Of a stretch of 64,000 nt of DNA, positions 23,729 through 34,800 are shown piece after piece. The notes beneath the pieces were generated by a model that was given only the letters and a program-made list of their open reading frames with translations, ran no database searches and was not told the origin of the DNA. Source of the stretch: Cladopsammia gracilis (lineage: Eukaryota; Cnidaria; Anthozoa; Scleractinia; Dendrophylliidae); the NCBI GenBank assembly GCA_022457155.1, contig JAJGOT010000117.1, positions 1,405,001-1,469,000 on the forward strand, in the 5' to 3' direction. How positions within the stretch are numbered: position 1 is the stretch's first letter; each line of letters opens with the position of its first letter. The translations under genes and the position numbers were made by a program.

Positions 23729-24120
23729 GGTACAAGTATTTTTCGTTCCGTTTACGGTATACAAGAGTGCCTAGCCTGTCTAGTGTATTACTCCGCCTTG
23801 GTTATTGCTCCGACCGGAACTAATCCAGCACTAAGTGGCAAGAGTATGGGAAAAGGGTTCCGAGAACTAAGGATTTCGAGGCGGGCAAGTTACTTTTATT
23901 CCCATTTAATTATCTGCAAGTTCCTGGAACCCCTTCCGATAACCGGGGATGACATCAACCCCCCCTCCCCCCGGCTTGAACTGGGTGGTTTGGTGGGCGC
24001 CAAGTTCCCTCTCCGTCCGTTCGGAGAGCGAACTTGGAGAGACATCGCGATCGGAGAAATCGGAGAGCGATTTGCTGATTTCTATCCGTTCTCTCCAACT
24101 GAAAACAAAACAAGAGGCTC
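23729..24120 (+). repeat. Displaced copy of RTK-A intron sequence
   Basis: Starts at TTGGATACTGGTA, matching the exon/intron edge of RTK-A at 2036-2050, and continues collinear with that intron (shared words such as GCAAGAGTATGGGAAAAGGG). This is the left part of a duplicated RTK-A 3' half whose upstream exons are absent. Confidence 0.75.
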
Positions 24121-25438
24121 CAAGCAGCCTATACTCATGCAAGTGCGTAAGTAAGTTTTATGATATATTTTAAACATGATAAGAAGATGTCCGATATGGC
24201 GAAGAGTACTCCTTTTATTCAGTCATCGTTCCTGCAAACCACGTTGTTTACTATTGATTGTTTTGGAAATGAAGGCTGTACCACAATGAAGCCAGTGATT
24301 CTTCTAAGTCTTATATATACCAAACGTGAACATTACTAATGTAAGTAGGGTTATAGGAGACGCTGTCGTGACACTTAAAGCCTGGTTCCCACTAGTGAAA
24401 TAAGCATAAGCGTAAGCGCAAGCATAAGCATAAGATAACGCTAGTGGGAACCGGCGTGAAATAAGCATAAGCGTAAGCACAAGAAAAAGGAACATTTTCC
24501 TTTTTCTTACGACTGCGCTTATGCTTAATTCGCTTGTGTTGTGCTTATTTCACAAGTGGGAACCGGCGTGAAATAAGCATAAGCATAAGCACAAGAAATC
24601 AACCAATTTCCGCCATCTTGTTTCCTACCGAGACTTTCACTGCGCATGCGTACGTCGCCAGTGTTATGCTTATTTCACAAGTGGGAACATTCTTGTGCTT
24701 ATGCTTGCGCTTACACTTATGCTTATTTCACTAGTGGGAACCAGGCTTAAGTAACGCTCTTTTATCGGAAGTGAGAGTAGTCGGAAGTGACTAAACAGGA
24801 AGTATAGTGGCAAAGCTATGAACCGGAAGTGCACAATTTAAAATATGCGTGCATAAATTTGCATGCAAAATCGTAAAATGCAAAATAAAAATGCAAAATA
24901 AAAATGCAAAATAAAAATAATAATAATAATAATACCAAGAAAAACGGAGCCGAAACCTTACCTCATGCCGCTTTGCGCATGAGTAATTAAAAGACGTTTT
25001 ATCTACCGTACCTGTCAATTTTGATATAGCATTTTCAGGAGATTATGATTTTCCTCAGAACTTTAAAATATCCCAAAACTTTCAACAGGAGACGGGACGC
25101 CAAGGCCACTTCGTCGAAGCCAGTTGGTATATGCCCACCACCCTCCCTCCCCCTCCCCCCCCCCCCCCCCATATGCGGCACATTTGTTGTATGCTAATCA
25201 GTCTGCTTGTTTTTCTTTTTTGCTAATTTCCTGTTTGTACAAAAGGGCAGTTGTATAATCTACATAGGGACACGCTTTGTGAGGGATATTCAAAACATTC
25301 GCAGCACAAGTAGTTTTATCAGTATTGCTCATTTTTTAGTACATAAAACTGTAAGACAAAAAAACGTTTTCTCCATTTCTTTGAAGCATGTTTCCGTCTT
25401 TCACCATGTTCGTTAGCTGTTTGCTTGATTGTTTTCAG
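24121..25438. other. Intron-like flank of RTK-A pseudogene with MITE
   Basis: Contains the inverted-repeat element 24379-24746, an (ATAAAAATGCAAA)-type short repeat near 24880-24930, a C-run near 25145-25170, and from about 25005 the sequence that precedes the RTK-A kinase exon. No gene seen. Confidence 0.6.
24379..24746. mobile_element. MITE with TTAA target duplication
   Basis: Ends AGCCTGGTTCCCACTAGTG and complementary GTGGGAACCAGGC, flanked directly by TTAA (24375-24378 and 24747-24750). Inside are many copies of AAGCATAAGCG and its complement plus repeated AAGTGGGAAC, so the element folds on itself. TTAA targets are typical of piggyBac-type and Kolobok-type transposons. No transposase. 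Confidence 0.75.
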
Positions 25439-26374
<936 letters not shown>

Positions 26375-27654
26375 TCTGGCGTTGATGGCCGTTAGTTTTA
26401 ACTTCGATTTCTAACTTTTCCGCAGTAGCCTTTAAATTAATAGAAATATAATATGAGCCCCTTTGTCAAACACGGTGCATCATGGGTAATCAAGGCATCA
26501 CAGAAAAAAGTCACGTTTATATGGGAATGGCCCTGATGTATTGCGTCACCCACTCAAATTTTACCCCCGAGCCTCGTTTGTGAACAAACATTTTTGCATT
26601 TACACTGTTCTTGCAAAGGCAGTCTTTGGGATGAAATTAGCTAGTCTGAGGTAAACATGCAAAAAGGCTATTTTAGATGAAACATTGTTACGCCCTTATA
26701 AAATAATGAAATAACTAGGTCATACAAAGACTATCCCCTAGTACATAGTTCATAATTTTCTTTACTTTTAAACTATCCATCAGACAATTAATGCAAAGAC
26801 AAATTATATGCCAGCTAAGGCTCCGTAGAAATTAAAATAAAATGTAAATAAAATCTGACATTTAATCGATATTGCAAGCCGAAATTATATTCTAGCTAAG
26901 GCTCCATATAAATTATGATAAAATGTAAATATAAACTCACGTTAAAAATCTTGATTTCGACATTGTCTACTTGTAATTCAAAGGATCATCTTATAAATAT
27001 TTACCGACGTATGATAAATGTCATACGACACGGCGTACAAGACTGATTGACGCCGATTTCAACTATGTAGCTTTAACATTATATAAATGAAATGTTCGAT
27101 GTAAAGGAAAATTTTAGAGTTTGCTGAGTACGATAAAAAATTATAGACAGGTGCAAAATAATGCTAACAATGGCAGAAAGAGCAAATACAATAGAAGATA
27201 AGATAAAATGGTTTGATTTCCCTTTTGATGTTGTTCGTGTTTATTACTCAAGCGGCGCGGCCATTTTGAATAGTAATTGTTTAGACAAGATTTACTATCG
27301 CGAAGTCTGAAAGTGAAAACCTTGAAAAATCGTTCGAAAAAGTTTTGGCACGCGGTCGGAAAATAAGGCCGAAAACTCGAAGGAATTGTCGGTTCTAGAC
27401 CTCGCAATAGTCGACTGCGTCTAAAATAATGGCCGCTGCTTGAGTGAAGGTATGAACAAAAACAGCTTTTATTCATGTTTTCGTAATATTTTAGAGGGCT
27501 CTCAGTCTGTGTTTTAACAACAAATATCTTCGTCAGGAGCATATTTATAAGGTTTTGTCTGCGTTGTATCTTAGAGCCATCCGTTCCAACAATCAACCCA
27601 ACCACTGATCATGAGCAACGCGAGCTTTCAGGGCTACAAAGCCAGTAAACGGTT
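26375..27654. other. Second copy of the A/B intergenic region
   Basis: Collinear with 5175-6780. No gene. Its right part holds the original 3' flank of RTK-C, now separated from that gene by the insertion 27735-30250. Confidence 0.65.
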
Positions 27655-27734
27655 TCACTGAACTGAAGTTGTCTGCTCATCATCAGAATCGTCCTCTACT
27701 GCCCCCCCCCCCCTTTCGTCGCTCACAGTGACGT
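27655..27734 (-). pseudogene. Stranded original C-terminal tail of RTK-C
   Basis: Matches the last codons and 3' flank of RTK-B. Read on the reverse strand from the target duplication, it continues in frame as VTVSDERGGG...VEDDSDDEQ to TGA at 27657-27655. RTK-B ends SDERVGPMEDDSS. Transcripts would reach it only if they crossed 2.5 kb of inserted DNA past the new stop codon. Confidence 0.8.
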
Positions 27735-27769
27735 CGGGGGGGGAGCCTATCCCACAATGCAACACGAAT

Positions 27770-28108
27770 AGAAGATATATACAAAATTCGTCTCACAAGG
27801 CATATAACGACATCTTGCCAGAGTGCTTATCTAAGAGTATATTAAGAATGCGAATTAGTTGTTACTCTTTACGTGATCAGGATGCAGCTTTAATCCCAAG
27901 ATACAATAGTAGATTTATGCGAGATTCACTTGCCTATCGTGGATCAGTTCTTTGGAACTTAGCTAACTATAATGATAAAATAACTAATTTAAATTTTGAG
28001 GAATTAAAACCACGTCTCACTGCCAAAGAGTACTTTGTAAACTTCATTTTTGAAAGCTCGACTGCCTCCACGTCTCGTTATAGAGAAAGTGATTTCGTGT
28101 ATTTTTAG
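27770..28108 (+). mobile_element. LINE reverse transcriptase C-terminal fragment
   Basis: Encodes about 112 residues to TAG with YNDILPECLSKSI, DQDAALIPRYNSRFMRD and SLAYRGSVLWN, a pattern I recognise from the C-terminal ends of cnidarian non-LTR retrotransposon polyproteins. Endonuclease and RT core are missing, so it is 5' truncated. The nearby 28900-29118 stretch, ending in ATAAAGGTAACTTACTTACT, could be its 3' UTR, split by a hairpin-bearing insertion. Confidence 0.6.
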
Positions 28109-28466
28109 AATTCTATCTTATCTTATATTCCACATGGCTTGGTTTCCTTTGTTCTCGTGGGGGATTATATTGAGTAATCCCCGCTAGTTATCAACTGTAT
28201 GAAAAGCTGGTGGCGGCTTTTGATTGTTACAGGGGAGTGCGGGGCTGAAACAATAGCAGAACAATGGAATGTATTCACCTCAACATATTCCCCTGACCGT
28301 ATTCCCCTCTCAACACCCAAGCCGTTGCAAACAAAAATAACAGCAAAGCAAGAAAAATTTGTCACCAACTTAAGGATTCTTACATTTTGAACACAACCGA
28401 GCAATTTGTTAAATTGAACACAGATGATGACCATTCCGAAATACTGGATTACTGGATTCTACTTAC

Positions 28467-28631
28467 TGTTGCGAAATCTTGACATTGCTTGGCATCTTCG
28501 AACAACACCTCAGTGACTTTTGCAACGCTAAACTGCGCGTTATCATAAGCACCTCGAGGTTGTTCAGTCGCGAGCTCCTCGTCTAGCTTACTGTTCTGAG
28601 TAAGAAACAAGTCGTCTGCTGAGTCACTCAT
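28467..28631 (-). CDS. Possible first exon of unknown protein inside the insertion
   Basis: Starts ATG with MSDSADDLFLTQ, acidic and polar, and runs to DFAT followed by a good GTAAGT donor at 28466. About 55 residues. No following exon was found, and I do not recognise the protein. It may be a remnant of a transposon gene or chance. Confidence 0.3.
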
Positions 28632-28826
28632 GTCTTCTGATCTTGGAGTAAATAGAGCTCAGACACGACACAAAACATGTTTGTTCTGTACGAATTTACC
28701 ACGTCGAAATCCCAGTGCGTACGTTCAGCATTTTTATTCTATTGTTCTCGACACATACGAAGGCATTCCGATATATGCATTGCACAAAAGCGTTTGTTTG
28801 TCATTGGGCAGTCAACCTCGCCTCGT

Positions 28827-28881
28827 GGATACGTGATTTATTCACCTCGGGTTTCGCCCTCGGTGAATAAATCACGTATCC
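28827..28881. repeat. Hairpin GGATACGTGATTTATTCACC
   Basis: Near-perfect inverted arms with a short CG-rich loop (CTCGGGTTTCGCCCTCGG). The same style of hairpin, with CCTCGG at the loop, occurs at 37193-37331, 40891-40950 and 55141-55199. Confidence 0.7.
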
Positions 28882-28899
28882 CCTCGTTGCCTAAAAATA

Positions 28900-30190
28900 A
28901 CCCTTCCTTACTTATTAATTACAAGTACTTGATTAATTTTAATTATATTTTAATTATATTTATTAAAATTTTTAAACCATAGACTTGTTTATTGTATTTA
29001 GTATTTACTAATTATTTTAGATGTAAATAGTTCGTAATGTAATATAGTGCACAACCCCACAAGCTTTCTAGCTTTAATATTTATTGTGCTTAAATAAAGG
29101 TAACTTACTTACTTACTCATCACGTGACCTCGCATTTGCCAGTGACCGCCGACGCGAGTAGTAGCTGTCAAGACACCCCTTTCGAGGCCTGTTGTCTGTC
29201 GGTTCTCTTTCGTCAGGATTTGTAATGTCAAGAAAACCTCTCTTGCAACGAACGGATACATGCTTTCGAAGATTTGTTCAAAAGATGACACGACAAACGA
29301 AGTTTTAATATCCAAGCCACTTTGAAAGAATCGTGTCAACAAAATTTGCGCGCGCTTGAACGCGTGAGCAGCCAACTGCATGCCCACGTGTATGAAGACA
29401 CTCTTGCATTGAGCTAACTAAATAAGTTCTCTAAAAAACTGAAAACCCTTGGAAAAAAGTTCTTCTCTAAATAGCTATTTGTTTTATCCACGGTTTTAGC
29501 GAGACACGGTAGTTCTGATGTCAACGCCAGGAAAAACTGTAGCTCTGACGCGTGCAGCTAGCTTGTACGCGCTATAAAGCGCGCATATTTTTTGCTGCGT
29601 ATTTTGTACTGATTTGAGTTTTCATCACTGACGCATTTACCAAGATTTTTTCGTGATTCTTTGTTCAAGACGGCTTTTGGAAATAAAATGTAACCCTTTT
29701 TATGCTCATTTAATTGAACTTGCTTCGGTCTAAATTCGTTTTATTCATCAAAGAATTTTCATATTCAATTCGAATTCCCTAAATCAGGTCGCCGTCAATT
29801 TAAAGCATTGAAAAGTGTCCACACTTTGATGGTTTTTATGATTGAGGGAACTGGATTTCACTGATGTTTTAAGTCATTTTTATATTAAGGAATACGTTAT
29901 TTGTCTTAAAATGCTGAAGACGCTTCGAGTAAGAAAGAGGTACAACTGAACTTTCGTGGTATTTTTAGGGATGATCGACATTTTGCTGCGAGCGGAAAAT
30001 GAAATTTTCTAAGAACGAGAAACGAGGATAAAACTTTGAAACATAAATGAAATTCTTACATTATGGTTATTTTCTGTCACCAACTAACTATTTCCCTGAT
30101 TTTCAAGTCTTCAATAATTAAAACCTTAAAATGAGAGTACCAGCAAAACCACCGAAATATGAAATTTTTCTGAAAGTTTGTTTATTTTCT
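28900..30190. other. Non-coding rest of the 2.5 kb insertion
   Basis: AT-rich, with a (CTTA)n end near 29105-29118. A 92-residue reverse frame (29387-29109) has no recognisable motif. I see no supported gene. Confidence 0.5.
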
Positions 30191-31029
30191 TTAAATGTCG
30201 TGGGTAACTTGTTGCGTTGCATCGTGGGATAGGCTTCCAACCCCCTCTGTAGTGACGTTCACGTACGACCTCGCCGATTCCGACAGCATCTCCAACAGGG
30301 TGTGGCATATTTCGGAAAACGTCGGTCTGGCTTCGGGATCCAGCAGCCAGCACGTCATCATGAGGTCATATAGCTCGGCGGAGCAGTGCGCTGGCTTAGA
30401 CATACGATATCCGCACAGGAGTTTAGTGAGGAGGAGATTTACCGGAACACAGGGATAAGGGGCGCCCCCAATGGTGACAATCTCCCACAGAAGGACCCCG
30501 AATGACCAAACATCTGACATGGTAGTGTATATCTGGTCTTGAATACACTCCGGGGCCATCCACTTGATTGGTAATCTACCCCCGCCGGTCTTCACATATT
30601 GTCCATCGTCGTAAATGTCGCGAGCCAGCCCAAAGTCTGCAACTTTAGCCTCGTAGTCTTCCGTGAGAAGAATATTTCTAGCTGCTAGATCCCGATGGAC
30701 GAACTTCTTGTTAGCAATGTGGTTCATTCCTCGTGCGCAGTCCAGCGCGATTTTAACCAGATCACGTGAACTGAGCGTGGAAGTGACATTCACATAGGTC
30801 TCGTCGGCTGGCCTACTTGCCCGTAGATAATCCAGTAAATTTCCGCCTGATATATACTCGGTTATAATATACAGTGGTCCTGGCGTGGTGCACGTGCCCA
30901 TCAGGCCGACAACATGCGGGTGCTGACCGATCTCCTTCATCATTTCCATCTCTTGCAACAGGTCTTTGATATCGAAACGATCTGCATTTACTTTGATCGT
31001 CTTCACGGCAACTTTCATCGGACCATCCT
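30191..31029 (-). CDS. RTK-C exon 5: kinase domain with transposon-derived tail
   Basis: TTACAG acceptor, then EDGPMKVAVKTIK. Catalytic motifs intact, and the activation loop reads DIYDDGQYVKTGGG. Homology with RTK-B ends after SYVNVT; the last codons (TEGVGSLSHDATQQ and on to TAA at 30193-30191) lie beyond the target duplication and belong to the inserted element. Confidence 0.93.
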
Positions 31030-31256
31030 CTGTAATAAGAAACATTGTAAAATTCATTAATAATTCATAACAGTTATGACCAATAACTAGGCAGTATTTG
31101 AGTCACATGTATACCATTGTAAACCCCAATACAACTGAGTTGATGAATTATTAAACAGTAGAATTAACTTTTGATACAAACACCTGCTCAGCAAATTAGT
31201 ATTCGTTAACTTTTCATACAGATCTCTACTCATTGTTTCATTTCACAAGTACGCCA

Positions 31257-31288
<32 letters not shown>

Positions 31289-31808
31289 AAAAGGAACAGT
31301 TTCATGGTAATCTGTAATAACGGCGCCTTTTAGATTCAAAAACATAGAAGGTTGTTTCCATAATACAAGATGTCTCCCAGGGGGTATAAGATTTTAAGAT
31401 TCAAATAAAGTTATCATCATCATCATCATCAACAACATTATCGTCATCATCATTATCATCTTTATCGTTATCATTATCATTATCATTATCATTATCATTA
31501 TCGTTATCATTATCATTATCGTTATCATTATCATTATCGTTATCATTATCATTATCATTATCATTATCATTATCGTTATCATTATCATTATCATTATCAT
31601 TATCATTATCATTATCATTATCGTTATCATTATCATTATCGTTATCATTATCATTATCATTATCATTATCATTATCGTTATCATTATCATTATCATTATC
31701 GTTATCATTATCATTATCGTTATCATTATCATTATCATTATCATTATCATTATCATTATCGTTATCATTATCATTATCGTTATCATTATCATTATCATTA
31801 TCATTATC

Positions 31809-31840
<32 letters not shown>

Positions 31841-34800
31841 CATATGTAATTGAAAACAACAGGATGAATTTTTCAAGATCTTTTAAATTAGATGCTGTGA
31901 TTGCTAATTGCGATCATTCGACGGAGTTTGAATGATGCTAAATAAGACAACTTTAGCCAGAGTTAAAAAAAAATCATGTGTTATTGAGTTATTTCCAGGT
32001 AACAACATTGTCGTAAAATAGAATTGCGTATTCTTTCTCCCAAACAAATCTCTTAGAACTCGTTATTACACACGACCAAAGAAATGCAATTTGAGTGTTA
32101 ACACAATACATGTTACAAAGACACTGACCAAACTCAAATCCTGAATCGCATGTAGGCTACTGCTGTAATACCTCATCCCCTCGTAGCGTGTTCCTTACTA
32201 AGCATGCAATACCTACCAGGATTTAGCAAAGACAACGCGACGTGAAATGAGGACGCGACACCGCGCGGAATAGTCTGGACCCGACTTCCGGTCCTTAAGT
32301 TTACGTTCTCGGGTCAAGGTCGCGTCGCGTTCACGACGGCATTTGGGTTTCACGTCGCCATCACGACGCGGGTGATTTACTGCCAAAAAAAGCCTTTTTT
32401 CGAGTTGAAAAGGTAGGAAAGGTAGGAAAATTTATTTGGCTACCTAAAATTATCATTTTAGTTTAATATTTCATGTGTTCTCAAAGCCTATAACTTTTAA
32501 AAGCCGACAAAAACTTGTTGATACTGATTCGGTTTTGTGTTTGTTTCCTTGAGTTTTCATGTCGTCTTTTTTTCGACTTTTTTGTGGAAGAATGGTGCTG
32601 TTTTGCTTGATAAATTTCTTATTCTGGAGAGATAATAAAGGCATGAATTTATTCTGCATTTTTAGCGGTTACGGTTTTATAAAATATGATAGAAAATCGC
32701 GGTGGATAATTACGGTGTTGTTCATTTTAGCCCAATAGACTACAACAAAACACTGACAAATTCAACTGCAACACGGGTATTTAAACTACTTACATAAATT
32801 TAAGCCAAAGCTTAAGAACATTTAATATGTAGATTTAATAAGTTCACTGTTACATTTATCTTGCTTTTATTTTAAAGGATTTGAGTGTATAATGGAAGGA
32901 GGAAATGGAAGTCCAGAAAGCGACGGGGAAAAAAGTAAGCGTATTTTAGAACTGTTAGTGCGCGAAGTGATGAGCTATATTTTATCGCTCACTTTTTCCC
33001 ATTTTTTGTGTGCGTTAATAGTTTATGTGTACTGCTGTAGAAGTGAAACCTCCCACCAGCCTTAATATTTTCACCATTTTATGTCAGTCATAGAGCCTTG
33101 TACGTAGTTGTGATTTGTAGCCCATTCTTTCGTTTGATTTGTACTTAATTTGATCGGGTCGCAAGTATAAACACTCAGTAACAACGTTTTACTGCCCTTC
33201 GGGTATGATTTTTTTTTGCTTTTATAAACCTCGACTTTTTAAGCAAGGTGGAGAAACAAACTGTGAAAAGTCACGTTTTTGTGTGCAAACAAACAAACTT
33301 GAAAGGAATCGACAATATTTCCTCGCGCTTATAAGCCGTTCATGGTATAAATATTGAAAAAAATATTGTCAAAATTAAAATTGGGATCGTCACTTTTCAG
33401 TGACAAATGACAAATATGTTTACCCAAAGTGTTTATCTGAAGATAGGTTTAAGTTACAATACAAATAAAATATTATTAGCTTACTTAAAGTGGTACTATG
33501 ATCAAAAATCGTGGAAAACTCATTTTTTGTTTTCGTTAACTGAAAAAGGTGTAATAAATTATTAACATTGGTATTTTCATTCTACTTTAGGTAAGTGATG
33601 GTGTGGACTGAGGAAAAAGACTCTGTCATTTTAAAGGAAGTGGCGGGAGTGTTCATCAGTAAACCCGCAGGCAGGGAAATGGGTATTGCATGGTAGGGTG
33701 TGGCAAGCAAATTCAACAGTTCGCCACAGTTCTGCATCAATGCCCGAGCTGTAAGAGATCAGCTTAATAAAAATTCATATCCCAGTTTTCAAGTCGGTGT
33801 CGATGTGAACAGATGATATCCTGTGGGATTTGCAAATTATCAAAAAGCAACTGCAGATCGTCTTTTGCAACTTGCAATTCAGTGCGACATTCAACATCTT
33901 CCCAATTGTCGATGAATTGTCGATATCAAAGCGGCCAAACATAGAATAGGGAAAAGACTGACTTACTAAACGGACAACGTTCTACAACAGCTCATTTCAA
34001 AGTCTGAGGACTGTTGTCTTTCGTGCGAAATTAATAGCATATTTCTTTTATATTTCCCTTTTCTATTTATCTATTAACAGACTAAAAAGACACGTAACGG
34101 AGACAGTGGATTGTTCGGAAAACATCTTGTCTTCAGCTTGCTAAATCCCTTTTACCCGCAACGCGACGGTGTTGTCGACCCAGTCTTAATCTGTCATTTC
34201 TTGTGCGCGCGCCGTCCTCATCTCACGTCACGTTGTCTTTGCTAAATCTGTCTATTACTCACCCCCCCCCCCCCCCCCGCATTCCTTCACTAGTAATACT
34301 AACCAGTCATGAGTGTGCCTTCTAGTACCAGTCCAAACTGTCCCTCGCCAATTTGCTGTCTAACCACAAGTAGATCACGTGAAATCTCCCATTCATCATT
34401 GTTATCAGCCGCACAGCTTGTGAACGAGTGCAAAGAGCTCTCTGGTTAAAAATAAGTTAGTTGTTGGTGCACGACTCTTAGAACGGTGGACAATTGAGTG
34501 CCGTAAAAGCAAAACCAAAGCCAATAGGCCATTTTCGAGTTTCTTTGTGCCTCTTTGTCAACGAGGTGCACAAGATTTCATATTCAAATGAGCTTCATTT
34601 GCAAGTGAATGAAAACTAGTTCATATAACTGTGTTGTACGCCAATTCTCGCTTTGATAACGAGCCATGAAGCAACTCGGAAATGGCCTATCACTCTGGCC
34701 AATCACAACAGATGCAAACAAGCTAATCAACCAATCAGAACTCGAAACAAATATATGTCGCCCGCATGATTCGCGGGAAAACGCGTGCGAGCAAGTCACG

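Larger units (their letters stand above)
27735..30250. mobile_element. 2.5 kb insertion with 8-bp target duplication in RTK-C last exon
   Basis: AGTGACGT occurs at 27727-27734 and again at 30251-30258. RTK-B has one uninterrupted copy at the same codon. The ends carry related inverted sequences: left GCCTATCCCACAATGCAAC, right (reverse strand) GCCTATCCCACGATGCAAC, each just inside a G-run. An 8-bp duplication with inverted ends points to a DNA transposon, hAT-like among others. The inside is composite: a LINE fragment, an unassigned exon, a hairpin and a LINE-like 3' tail. No transposase recognised. Confidence 0.8.
31030..34303 (-). other. RTK-C intron 4
   Basis: 3.3 kb. From the acceptor side outward: flank shared with RTK-B, then the microsatellite 31411-31843, more shared flank, the 2.03 kb inverted-repeat element 32221-34247, and a C-run before the donor. 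Confidence 0.7.

Noticed and set aside
31394..31876. 150-160 residue reverse frames of Asp-Asn or Met-Ile repeats
   Set aside because: Pure product of the ATTATC microsatellite in all frames; no conserved flank and inside an intron.
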